A DNA stretch of 64,000 bases from NCBI GenBank assembly GCA_021838765.1, contig JAKCCY010000002.1, positions 36,772-100,771 of the forward strand. The letters are read 5' to 3'. Origin of the DNA: Nitrospirota bacterium. Lineage in GTDB: Bacteria > Nitrospirota_A > Leptospirillia > Leptospirillales > Leptospirillaceae. This document shows positions 36,804-44,645 of this stretch, piece by piece. The position numbers and the translations under genes are program-made. The first letter of the stretch is position 1. Every line of letters starts with the position of its first letter. Below the pieces are notes generated by a model, which worked only from the letters and a program-made list of their open reading frames with translations, did not search any database and was not told the origin of the DNA.

Positions 36804-37984
36804 CAAGTCCTATGGCGGATGACGAGAAGTGGATGAATATGGTGCTATCCCTTGCCCGGAAAGGGGACGGGACTGTTGCACCAAATCCTTGTGTCGGAGC
36901 GGTTGTCGTGTCGAGGGGGAAACTGGTCGGAAAAGGCTTCCATCAGCGTCCCGGATTGGCTCATGCCGAAGTTTGTGCTTTGGCTGAAGCCGGGCCCAAG
37001 GCGATGGGAGGAGATCTTTATGTCAACCTCGAACCTTGTTGCCATTTGAAAAAAAGAACACCACCCTGTACGAAGGAGATCATCCAGAGCGGAATACAAC
37101 GCGTGGTGATTTCCACACTCGATCCAAACCCCGAGGTTTCAGGCGATGGGGTGAAGGAGCTTCAGCGGGCTGGTATTGATGTGTCGGTCGGTATCTTTTC
37201 CAAAAAGGCGTTCGAGTTGAATCGGGGTTTTTTTTCCCTGATGAAGAACAGGCGCCCATTTATTACCCTGAAAGGCGCCGCAAGTATCGATGGACGAATT
37301 GCGACATCTTCTGGAGATTCCCAGTGGATTTCCGGAGATCGCTCTCTTCTTCTGGCCCATCAGCTGAGAAATACTCACGATGCCATTCTCGTCGGGGTCG
37401 GGACAATCCTTTCTGATGATCCGCTTCTGACGACCCGAATCCCCGGAAAGAAAACCCGCAATCCGGTTCGGATCATCCTGGATTCCATGGCGAAGACACC
37501 TGTCAACTCCCAGGCAGTCAAGACGATTTCAGAAGCAGCGCTATGGATCGTTGCGGGTCAGGAGGCTCCCTCAAAAAAAATCATGGAACTCCAGTCTGCC
37601 GGGGCGACAGTGATTCAGTGCCAGATGGATGCAATGGGTCGGCTTGATCTTTTTGAGTTGATGAACCATCTGGTGGAACGTCGCATCCTGACGCTTCTGG
37701 TAGAGGGTGGTGGACACGTGACAGGTTCATTCCTTTCCAGCAGGTTGGTGGACCGGATCCGTCTGGTGGTTGCTCCATTGGTGATAGGTGGCGATGATTC
37801 AATCAACTGGGTCGCAGGAGGAGATTCTCCCGGGATGCTCAAGGAGGCCCAGCGATTTTCTGTGCCGATCAGGCCAACACGTCTGGGGTCGGACGTCTTG
37901 TTGTCGCTTGATCTTTGGGATGAAAAAACGATGGTTTCAGGACGTTCCGACAAGGAGGATTCAGATGTTTTCGGGGATCATTGA
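36800..37984 (+). CDS. ribD: Riboflavin deaminase/reductase
   Basis: A 394-residue bifunctional enzyme. Residues 1-150 are the zinc deaminase, with HAEVCAL and NLEPCCHLKKRTPPCTKEI as metal and catalytic motifs. The rest is the NADPH reductase, with FITLKGAASIDGRIATSSGDS, ILVGVGTILSDDPLLTTR and LLVEGGGHVTGSF. Together they convert the pyrimidinedione from GTP cyclohydrolase II. The GTG start overlaps glyS by 4 bases. No FMN riboswitch is present because the gene sits inside the operon. Coupling to glyRS is unusual. Confidence 0.96.
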   Translation: MTSPMADDEKWMNMVLSLARKGDGTVAPNPCVGAVVVSRGKLVGKGFHQRPGLAHAEVCALAEAGPKAMGGDLYVNLEPCCHLKKRTPPCTKEIIQSGIQRVVISTLDPNPEVSGDGVKELQRAGIDVSVGIFSKKAFELNRGFFSLMKNRRPFITLKGAASIDGRIATSSGDSQWISGDRSLLLAHQLRNTHDAILVGVGTILSDDPLLTTRIPGKKTRNPVRIILDSMAKTPVNSQAVKTISEAALWIVAGQEAPSKKIMELQSAGATVIQCQMDAMGRLDLFELMNHLVERRILTLLVEGGGHVTGSFLSSRLVDRIRLVVAPLVIGGDDSINWVAGGDSPGMLKEAQRFSVPIRPTRLGSDVLLSLDLWDEKTMVSGRSDKEDSDVFGDH

Positions 37985-38612
37985 GACCGTTGGTGTTTTG
38001 ATGGAGACAGAAAAAAAACACGGTGGCATGCATCTCGTCTTTGGGGGTGTTTCCTTTGCGGGAGAGCTTGTCATCGGAGAGTCTATCGCCATAGACGGGG
38101 CCTGCATGACGGTGGTCCGGTCTGATGGTGAACGAATGTCCTTCGATGTCGACCTGTCTCTTGAAACTCTTTCCGTAACCCAAATGGGCAATTGGACTCC
38201 CGGCAGAAGAGTGAATCTGGAACGGGCCCTCCGCCTTTCGGACCGTCTGGGTGGTCATCTTGTCCTGGGACATGTGGATGATACAGGGTGGCTGATATCC
38301 CGTCGTGATGAGGGAGGCACAACTTTTTTGACGATTGGTGTCCCCATTCGCCATGCGTCTCTTCTGATCCCAAAGGGATCCATTACCGTTGACGGGATCA
38401 GCCTGACCGTGAATGCCCTTTCGGATTATCCCGAAGAAGAAAGCGTCCATGTGGAGCTTGCGATCATCCCCCATACATTGTCGGCAACGAATATCGGAGA
38501 GAGAAAACCCGGCGATCTTATCCACATTGAGTTTGATGTTGTCGGTAAATACATCCTCCGTGCAGGCAGCATCGAAAAAAGTGGTGATGGAACATTCCGG
38601 CCACTTTGTTGA
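37965..38612 (+). CDS. ribE: Riboflavin synthase alpha subunit
   Basis: A 215-residue enzyme that dismutates two lumazines to riboflavin. It starts MFSGIIETVGVLMETE, and shows two repeats, each with a lumazine-binding half: IAIDGACMTVVRSDGE with FDVDLSLETLS in the first, and ITVDGISLTVNALSDYP with VELAIIPHTLSATNIG in the second. The ATG at 37965 has aaggagg 6 bases upstream and overlaps the ribD end by 20 bases. Its stop lies 2 bases from the convergent pstS-like gene. Confidence 0.95.
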   Translation: MFSGIIETVGVLMETEKKHGGMHLVFGGVSFAGELVIGESIAIDGACMTVVRSDGERMSFDVDLSLETLSVTQMGNWTPGRRVNLERALRLSDRLGGHLVLGHVDDTGWLISRRDEGGTTFLTIGVPIRHASLLIPKGSITVDGISLTVNALSDYPEEESVHVELAIIPHTLSATNIGERKPGDLIHIEFDVVGKYILRAGSIEKSGDGTFRPLC

Positions 38613-38614
38613 CA

Positions 38615-39727
38615 TCAGCCTGGAGTTACCGTTTTGAACGCATTTCCAGGGAGCAGATCCCTGAAAAGTTTACGGATAAGGGGCTTTCCGGAGTCCACTG
38701 GAAGGGGAGCGAATCCGGCTGACTTTATGAGCGAAGGATTTTGACCGGAAATGAGAACCCATTCAACAAGATGTCTGACATCCTTCATGCTCTCTGAGTC
38801 AAGGTGAGGATTGATGACCCAATATTCAAAGTTTGATGCCGGATAAACATTTTTTCCCGGGACCCAGAACACAATGGACCTGTCAAGATCGTTTGTGCCG
38901 GGTGTGTTTTTGAGGGCACTCCTTCCGGCATTGGTGATGCTTTCGACCGATCCGGACACAAAATATCCATCGTGATTCTTGAGCGCCGCGGACGGAAGAC
39001 CAGAACGTTCAACCCAGTTGTGTCCGGCATAGCCCATGCTCCAGGGTGTGTTTTTGATGTCCGCTGAAATGTCCCCGTTTCCATTGGAACTTTTTCCGAC
39101 AGGCCATGATGGGGACATATCCCGGCCGATCTCATCTCTCCATTCATGAGACGTTCTGGAAAGATAGTCGGTCATGACGAAGGTTGTTCCGGAAGGATCC
39201 TTGCGGTGAATGACGATAATCTTTTTGTGGGGGAGAGGTATTCCGGGGTTGATGGACAAAAGTCTCCTGTCATCCCAATACTGGATCTTTCCGAGGTAAA
39301 TCAGTGCAAGTGTATTCCCGTCCAGCCTTAAGGGTGTTTTTCTGGAAAAGCCGGGAAGATTGTAGATGACTTCGACATCTTCCATTGCAACGGGGATGCT
39401 GACCATTCCGGGGTATTGTTTTTTGATGTTCTTGGTCTCGTAGGCATCTGAGGCACCGATTGTGACATCACCAAGAAAGGCCTGACGGTACCCCATTCCG
39501 GATCCGGTGGGAGAGATGTCGATTTTGGTTCCGGGATGCTTCCTTTCATAGGATTGTGCCCATTTTTCCTCAAGAGGATAAAGCATCGAGGATCCGGTAA
39601 TGGTCATCAGACTCTGGGCCTGGGAGAGGGTTGGGAAAAGGGCGATTGAAACGAGTGTCAGCATCAAAAAGCTGCCTCTTGCTGCAGACCATCTATGTCT
39701 ATGAACAGATCCGGACTTTTTCAACAT
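38615..39727 (-). CDS. pstS: Phosphate-binding PstS-like periplasmic protein
   Basis: A 370-residue solute-binding protein. A basic N-terminus and hydrophobic run SFLMLTLVSIALFPTLSQAQ form the signal peptide. The mature part has ITGSSMLYPLEEKWAQSYE, PTGSGMGYRQAFLGDVTIGASD and VIHRKDPSGTTFVMTDYLS, the phosphate-binding serine/threonine loops of PstS. The pstCAB and phoU genes are not adjacent, so it may serve a distant ABC transporter. The start at 39727 follows gaggga at 9 bases; an ATG at 39742 is possible. Confidence 0.88.
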   Translation of the reverse strand: MLKKSGSVHRHRWSAARGSFLMLTLVSIALFPTLSQAQSLMTITGSSMLYPLEEKWAQSYERKHPGTKIDISPTGSGMGYRQAFLGDVTIGASDAYETKNIKKQYPGMVSIPVAMEDVEVIYNLPGFSRKTPLRLDGNTLALIYLGKIQYWDDRRLLSINPGIPLPHKKIIVIHRKDPSGTTFVMTDYLSRTSHEWRDEIGRDMSPSWPVGKSSNGNGDISADIKNTPWSMGYAGHNWVERSGLPSAALKNHDGYFVSGSVESITNAGRSALKNTPGTNDLDRSIVFWVPGKNVYPASNFEYWVINPHLDSESMKDVRHLVEWVLISGQNPSLIKSAGFAPLPVDSGKPLIRKLFRDLLPGNAFKTVTPG

Positions 39728-39754
39728 GGGATATTCCCTCACTCATTCCTGATA

Positions 39755-39784
39755 TTGGTATATGGGATGCGCGCATTCTATAAT
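39755..39784 (+). promoter_or_regulatory. Candidate promoter of the GAF-GGDEF gene
   Basis: TTGGTA (39755-39760) is followed after 18 bases by a perfect TATAAT (39779-39784). It is divergent from the pstS-like gene and leaves a leader of about 100 bases. Confidence 0.5.
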
Positions 39785-39889
39785 GTCCTGATCCTACCTT
39801 AAGATGACATGGCTTGGAAGCGGTCTCCTTTTTGAGGAGGCATCAATCTTTTCCCCTTTTGTTTTTGCTTTGCCAAGGAAGAACAGCTG

Positions 39890-41845
39890 ATGGTGCAACA
39901 AAAGTCGAATGATATCGCCTTGAAGTTTTTTTCCCACATTGTTTCCGACCCGGAAAAGGCCCTTTTTCTCTCTCAGCTGGGACCCGAAAGGGAATCGCAT
40001 CTTTCGGGAGTCCTTTCAATGATGATTGAAAAACTCCTTGGAGACGAGCCCCTCAAGAAGGAGGAGATTCTCTCCATCGGGGAAAATCATTACCGCCTGG
40101 GAGTCTCGATCGAGTGGGTCAGGGAGTCTTTATTCTGGGTCCTTTCAGAATATGTCCGGGAGCTGGATGACAGCGAAGAGTCTTTCCGTGTTTCAGCCCG
40201 GATTCTGGAGCATCTGACCATTCAGTCACAGGGAATGATGCGTGGACAGGGTAAGGTTCTCTCGTTGATCTCAAGACTTGATGCCATTTTGGTTCATGAT
40301 GCCGATCCGCTCAAAAGTTTTGTAAAGGTTTTGTCCTTGTTGTCCGAGGAGCTTGCGATTCTGGGAGGCTGGATCGGACTTCCTGATGAATCACACAGGT
40401 TCAGGGCTCTTGCTGTCAGTAATGGCTGGATGTCGGACTATCTTGACGGAAATGAGATCCGCTCCGATGAAACTCCGCTAGGACGGGGGACAATGGGAAA
40501 GGCATTTCGAACGGAGACGATACAGGTCCTTGAAGACACACAATCGATTGAGATTCTTTCTCCCTGGAAGGATCGTCTGATCCGTTTTTCGATCCATTCC
40601 ACAGCCGCAATCCCCTTGAAGGATGATCAGGGAAGGGTTCTTGTCTTTTCCCTTTATAGCGGCTTTCCATGGTTTTTCAGGCATCCCGACCATCGGATCC
40701 TGCTCGAACATCTCAAAATCATTCTGGATGAGATGTTCGCGAGACAGAAAGCCTCAAGGCTTCTTGAAGAAGAGCAGTCGAGGATCAACCGGGTATACCG
40801 TCTTCAGCAGGCGTTTTCAAGAGCTTCCGATATTGTTCTTATGGCAAGGGAAGAAATGGAGATCGTTGATACGACCCTGGATACGATTATCTCAAGCGGT
40901 TTTTTTGACTGGGCTGTTCTCGGTGTGATCGGGGAGGACCAGACTATTACCTATGAAAAGGGGATGGGGGAGGGTGTCGAACGGTTCCTGAATGAAAATC
41001 TCAAGATCCGTATTGAGGAAAAGACACTGGCGGGGCAGGCTGTATTGACCAACAAGATGCAATACCTGAACGAGTATCCCAGTGGAGATATCTTTCCTGC
41101 GCTCAAGTCCCTGTCGCTCAGACTCGATATCCAGTCGGTCGGGGCTGTTCCTGTTGTCCGGGGAGGAAAACCCTGGGGAGTTCTGGTGGTGATGTCGAGG
41201 CTTTCTGGGGCTTTTGACCCTGATACTGTGGAACTTTTTGTGGGTGTTTCCCGATTTCTGGGCCATGCTCTTGATGAGCTGGCAATGAGAAAGGATCTGG
41301 AGTTTGAGAAAGAACGCTATGAATGGGCTGCAACGCATGATGCACTGACTGGGATCCATAACCGAAGGCTCTTGAAAAGCTTCCTTGAGAACGCACTGGA
41401 TCTTCAGCGAAAGACAGGTCTTCTGGTGGCCGTTGGACTTCTTGATCTCGATGACTTCAAGCAGGTCAATGATCTTTATGGTCATCATGCGGGTGATCGG
41501 CTGCTTCTGGAAGTTTCCCGGCGTCTCTTGCAGGTTCTGGGGACATCCAATGCGATTGCCAGATTCGGTGGAGATGAGTTTGTTCTCATCTTTCAATCCA
41601 TTCCTGACAGGGCGGCCTTATCAGCACTCCTTTTCCAGATACAGCAGGAGGTTTTTGGCCCACCGGTCTCGGTTGTCGATGGCGAGACCCTTGAGATCAG
41701 GGGAAGTATGGGCGTCTGTATTGCGAGAAGCTCTGACAAGCCGGATTCGCTTCTGAAACGGGCCGATGAGGCTCTTTATAGATCAAAGGCTGACAAGGAG
41801 ACCCGATCCTCTTTTTTCTCCCTGTGTGATATGGATTCCCTCTGA
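39890..41845 (+). CDS. Diguanylate cyclase with GAF domains and globin-sensor-like N-terminus
   Basis: A 651-residue cytosolic signalling enzyme that makes cyclic di-GMP. Residues 60-95 read GENHYRLGVSIEWV, which echoes the heme-histidine helix of globin-coupled sensors, but the preceding part is about 30 residues shorter than usual. Two GAF-like regions follow (about 125-290 and 310-465). The C-terminal GGDEF domain has HDALTGIHNRRL, LDLDDFKQVND and intact ARFGGDEFVLIF. The product-inhibition motif RxxD ahead of GGDEF is absent (GTSN instead). aaggaag lies about 9 bases before the ATG. Confidence 0.85.
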   Translation: MVQQKSNDIALKFFSHIVSDPEKALFLSQLGPERESHLSGVLSMMIEKLLGDEPLKKEEILSIGENHYRLGVSIEWVRESLFWVLSEYVRELDDSEESFRVSARILEHLTIQSQGMMRGQGKVLSLISRLDAILVHDADPLKSFVKVLSLLSEELAILGGWIGLPDESHRFRALAVSNGWMSDYLDGNEIRSDETPLGRGTMGKAFRTETIQVLEDTQSIEILSPWKDRLIRFSIHSTAAIPLKDDQGRVLVFSLYSGFPWFFRHPDHRILLEHLKIILDEMFARQKASRLLEEEQSRINRVYRLQQAFSRASDIVLMAREEMEIVDTTLDTIISSGFFDWAVLGVIGEDQTITYEKGMGEGVERFLNENLKIRIEEKTLAGQAVLTNKMQYLNEYPSGDIFPALKSLSLRLDIQSVGAVPVVRGGKPWGVLVVMSRLSGAFDPDTVELFVGVSRFLGHALDELAMRKDLEFEKERYEWAATHDALTGIHNRRLLKSFLENALDLQRKTGLLVAVGLLDLDDFKQVNDLYGHHAGDRLLLEVSRRLLQVLGTSNAIARFGGDEFVLIFQSIPDRAALSALLFQIQQEVFGPPVSVVDGETLEIRGSMGVCIARSSDKPDSLLKRADEALYRSKADKETRSSFFSLCDMDSL

Positions 41846-41973
41846 TCGATCCGAGACAGGCTGCAATCTCTTGCTCCACCGAACTGTCAGAGTTGCCGAG
41901 TTTCCATTACCATGGAAGGATTGGGACGTTTTTTACGATGATCATTTTGGATAGACGTGTATGGGAGGATGTT

Positions 41974-42219
41974 TTGAGTTTCAGCGGCGAGAAAGAGAAT
42001 TATTTGGAGCCATTTTCAGACAGAGTTCCCCTTGGTGAACCGTCTTCGAGGGTTTGCCCGACATGTGGACGGGATTTGCCGGAGTCCCTTTATGCCCGCC
42101 AGATCTTTTGCTCACGTTCCTGCCGTGAAATCGATCTGATGAAGTGGCTGAATGAAGAGTATCGGTTGCCTTTGGACGATCACTCTGTTTCGGAAGGAGA
42201 GAGTGATGAAGGGGAGTGA
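41974..42219 (+). CDS. yacG: YacG-like zinc protein (DNA gyrase inhibitor family)
   Basis: An 81-residue zinc protein. The signature is CPTCGRDLP, then FCSRSCREIDLMKWLNEEYRLP, with four cysteines to hold one Zn2+. E. coli YacG binds gyrase and inhibits it. I set the start at TTG 41974 because gggagg lies 5 bases upstream; ATG candidates at 41938 and 41893 lack such a site. It overlaps the cobI start by 14 bases and so is translated with the cobalamin genes, an unusual company. Confidence 0.85.
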   Translation: MSFSGEKENYLEPFSDRVPLGEPSSRVCPTCGRDLPESLYARQIFCSRSCREIDLMKWLNEEYRLPLDDHSVSEGESDEGE

Positions 42220-42970
42220 GCCAGGGAGCATTGATGGGGCGACCCTCTATGGCGTCAGCGTCGGTCCCGGTTCTCCGGATCTCCTGACCATTCGTGCATT
42301 GAGGATCCTTGAGAGTGTTCCAACGATTGCCTACCCCAAAAGTGTTTCGGATGGTGGCTCTCAGGCCAGGGATATCGTTTCGGAATACATCGCGGCGAGA
42401 ACGGTTGTCCCACGGATTGTCGAGCTTGTTTTTCCGATGACCAAGGATGAAACCATCCTTGAACAGGCACGTAATGAAAATGCGAGGCTCCTGAGTGAGT
42501 CCCTGGCACTGGGGGATGTTGCCTTTATCAGCATCGGGGATATCCTTTTTTATTCGACCTTTGGAAACCTGCTGACGGGGCTTAAGAAAGTGCTTCCTTC
42601 CCTGAAGGTGTCCGTGGTCCCTGGAGTGACCTCGTTTAATGGTGCCGCAGCCAGAATTGTCGAACCCCTGGTGCAGGGTTCGGAAAGCTTCGCGGTGATT
42701 CCAGCGACTTACGAGGCGAGCCATCTTGAAAAGATGATCGATCTTCACGAAACCGTTGTTTTTATGAAAATCAACAGGGTGATCCCATCACTTTTGAAGA
42801 TGCTTGACGAGCGTGGCCTTTTGCCCAAATGTCTCTACCTTGAACATGTCGAGACATCTCGGGAACTGGTTATCCGGGATGTCCGATCCCTCCTGGGTCG
42901 GGAGATTCCTTACATGTCCCTTTTGATCCTTCGGAAAAACGGATGGGGGGATCATGGCAAAGCGTCCTGA
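42206..42970 (+). CDS. cobI: Precorrin-2 C20-methyltransferase
   Basis: A 254-residue SAM-dependent methyltransferase of the corrin ring (cobI/cbiL). The glycine-rich site is YGVSVGPGSPDLLTIRA near residue 15, then GDVAFISIGDILFYSTFGN and VVPGVTSFNGAAARI, which are typical of this branch. The start MKGSEPG at 42206 has ggaaggagag 5 bases upstream. It overlaps yacG by 14 bases and the next gene by 17 bases. The aerobic or anaerobic route cannot be decided because cobG/cbiG-type genes are not here. Confidence 0.92.
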   Translation: MKGSEPGSIDGATLYGVSVGPGSPDLLTIRALRILESVPTIAYPKSVSDGGSQARDIVSEYIAARTVVPRIVELVFPMTKDETILEQARNENARLLSESLALGDVAFISIGDILFYSTFGNLLTGLKKVLPSLKVSVVPGVTSFNGAAARIVEPLVQGSESFAVIPATYEASHLEKMIDLHETVVFMKINRVIPSLLKMLDERGLLPKCLYLEHVETSRELVIRDVRSLLGREIPYMSLLILRKNGWGDHGKAS

Positions 42971-43493
42971 TCTTCCCGGACAGATTGAGTCTCTTCGTTT
43001 TGTCGACATGATCCTTCTCCGGTTTTCGGCGATATGGGCCCTTTTGGGGTTCGGAGGGGTTTTTACGATCACCATGATCCATTTCTCAAAAGGGGACCTG
43101 ACTCTTTCTCCTGTTTTCAACGGGATGGCGGTCGGTCTGGGCGCGGCGCTTTTGGGTCTTGGTCATTCCCGTTACCAGTATTACCTCCTTGAACTGGACC
43201 CCGGTCGGTATGCGGGGCTTTATAAAAGAATCAAGGGAGGTCAAGGTCTTTTTGGCGGTCCGGTCAAGGGGGGGCTTTCCATTCCGCCCCACCCTTTTCG
43301 AAAAGTGGTGGCCTTTTCCTATCTGATGGGAGTGATGACATTTTTTCTCGTCATCGTTCTCTTGTGGGGGCAACTTTCCGTTGTGAGTGCATTCTTTTAC
43401 GGGGTGGGTGGATTCTATCTTGCAAGGGTTGTCTTCTGGAAAAAGGCATTGGCGTTATACAAGGAACAGGGAATTGATTGGGAGGAGTCATGA
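42954..43493 (+). CDS. Unknown four-helix membrane protein in the cobalamin operon
   Basis: A 179-residue protein I do not recognise. It has about four hydrophobic segments: residues 20-42 (LLRFSAIWALLGFGGVFTI), 52-72, 117-138 (VVAFSYLMGVMTFFLVIVLL) and 143-164, with basic loops. It is not a CbiM/CbiN/CbtA-type cobalt transporter by any motif I can see. It overlaps cobI by 17 bases and cobM by 4 bases, which is strong evidence of a shared operon. A role in corrin or cobalt handling is guilt by association. Confidence 0.85.
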   Translation: MAKRPDLPGQIESLRFVDMILLRFSAIWALLGFGGVFTITMIHFSKGDLTLSPVFNGMAVGLGAALLGLGHSRYQYYLLELDPGRYAGLYKRIKGGQGLFGGPVKGGLSIPPHPFRKVVAFSYLMGVMTFFLVIVLLWGQLSVVSAFFYGVGGFYLARVVFWKKALALYKEQGIDWEES

Positions 43494-44302
43494 GTCGAGT
43501 GAGAGGTGGCACCGTTTACTTTGTTGGAGCCGGTCCAGGGGCGTCTGATCTGATTACGGTCCGGGGGGCAAGAATCCTGGAGAAAGCCGGAAGGGTCGTT
43601 TATGCCGGATCCCTTGTGGATGAACGGGCGATGGTTGAGTTGGCTCCGGTTGCCAGATGGGTTGATTCTGCAGGTTTGAACCGGGAGCAAATCGTCTCTG
43701 AACTCATGGATGGTGCGCGTTCCGGCGAGGTTGTTGTAAGATTGGCTTCCGGTGATCCGGGTATTTTTGGGGCAATGGCCGAAATGACGACAGAGCTGTC
43801 AGCACAGGACATTCCCTGGGAGGTTGTTCCGGGGGTATCCTCTGTGTTTGCCAGCGCGGCAGCCCTTGGAATGGAGCTGACACTTCCGGATGTGAGCCAA
43901 ACGGTTATTTTAACGAGAACAGCGGGAAGGACGCCCATGCCTTCCGGTGAAGGACTGGCTGATCTGGCACGCCATGGGGCAACGATGGCGATCTTTCTCT
44001 CTGTCGACCGTATTGACGAAATGGTCGATGAACTATTGACGGTTCTGTCGCCAAAGACCCCTGCTGCGGTTGTTGCAAGAGCATCATGGCCGGATGAAAC
44101 CATGATGAGGGGGACACTTGAGACGATCGCTCCCATGGTGAAGGCTTCCAAAATCCATCGTCAGGCGATGCTTCTTGTTGGAAAAGTCTTCGATCCAACT
44201 CTTCGCGCCCAAGTCCGAAGCCGTCTTTACGCAGCGGATTTTTCTCATGGATTCCGGGATGGAACGGACCAGGGAACCTCGCCGGATCCCCGCTTAAACT
44301 GA
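43490..44302 (+). CDS. cobM: Precorrin-4 C11-methyltransferase
   Basis: A 270-residue SAM-dependent corrin methyltransferase (cobM/cbiF). It begins VYFVGAGPGASDLITVRGAR and has VVYAGSLVDERAM, VRLASGDPGIFGAMAEM and VVPGVSSVFASAAALGMELT, all diagnostic of C11 methyltransferases. The ATG at 43490 follows gggagga at 5 bases and overlaps the membrane-protein stop by 4 bases. A C-terminal tail of about 20 residues (DGTDQGTSPDPRLN) is extra. A 343-base gap follows before cobQ. Confidence 0.94.
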   Translation: MSRVRGGTVYFVGAGPGASDLITVRGARILEKAGRVVYAGSLVDERAMVELAPVARWVDSAGLNREQIVSELMDGARSGEVVVRLASGDPGIFGAMAEMTTELSAQDIPWEVVPGVSSVFASAAALGMELTLPDVSQTVILTRTAGRTPMPSGEGLADLARHGATMAIFLSVDRIDEMVDELLTVLSPKTPAAVVARASWPDETMMRGTLETIAPMVKASKIHRQAMLLVGKVFDPTLRAQVRSRLYAADFSHGFRDGTDQGTSPDPRLN

Positions 44303-44645
44303 CGGATCTACGGTGAGCCGGCAGTCGACAGCCCGCAGGAGGAGTATCGTTTTCTGCGTGATGTCTTCTGAAATGATTAGTGACGATTCTCTTTTTCAGA
44401 TCTGTTCCTTTTATCTAATTGGATTGTGGCCATGTCCCTGGCGAAATCCACCGATTCCTTATGGTACCTGCCAGAGCTGACCTCCAGAATGGGAGGTCTC
44501 TCCCGGGATTCTTCATCAGGGTGTCCTGTTTGCCCGGAGAGAGCTGCCCTGATGGACTTTCAGACCTGTCCCTATCCTTTCCATTCAGAGAAATGGACTT
44601 TCGATCAGACTTCGTAATGTCTTGGATCGTTTTATGGAGTAAAAG
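44303..44645. other. 343-base gap inside the cobalamin cluster
   Basis: This lies between cobM and cobQ. A 63-codon frame at 44426-44617 (GTG/ATG start) encodes a cysteine-bearing peptide with CPVC, a later Cys and a His, listed separately. No cobalamin riboswitch was recognised. It could also hold a promoter for cobQ. Confidence 0.4.
44426..44617 (+). CDS. Possible small cysteine-containing protein
   Basis: A 63-residue frame. It contains SGCPVCPER, QTCPYPFHSEK, so three cysteines and a histidine could bind a metal. The start is GTG 44426 or the ATG two codons later, and the ribosome site is weak. Another 76-codon frame overlaps in a different phase. The assignment is tentative and no family is recognised. 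Confidence 0.25.
   Translation: MAMSLAKSTDSLWYLPELTSRMGGLSRDSSSGCPVCPERAALMDFQTCPYPFHSEKWTFDQTS

Noticed and set aside
37869..38615. 248-codon minus-strand frame over ribD/ribE
   Set aside because: Shadow of conserved riboflavin genes.
41846..41973. Cobalamin riboswitch ahead of yacG/cobI
   Set aside because: The B12-box and its conserved core were not seen in the leader.
41981..42748. 255-codon minus-strand frame over yacG/cobI
   Set aside because: Shadow of conserved genes, His-rich without a metal-binding pattern.
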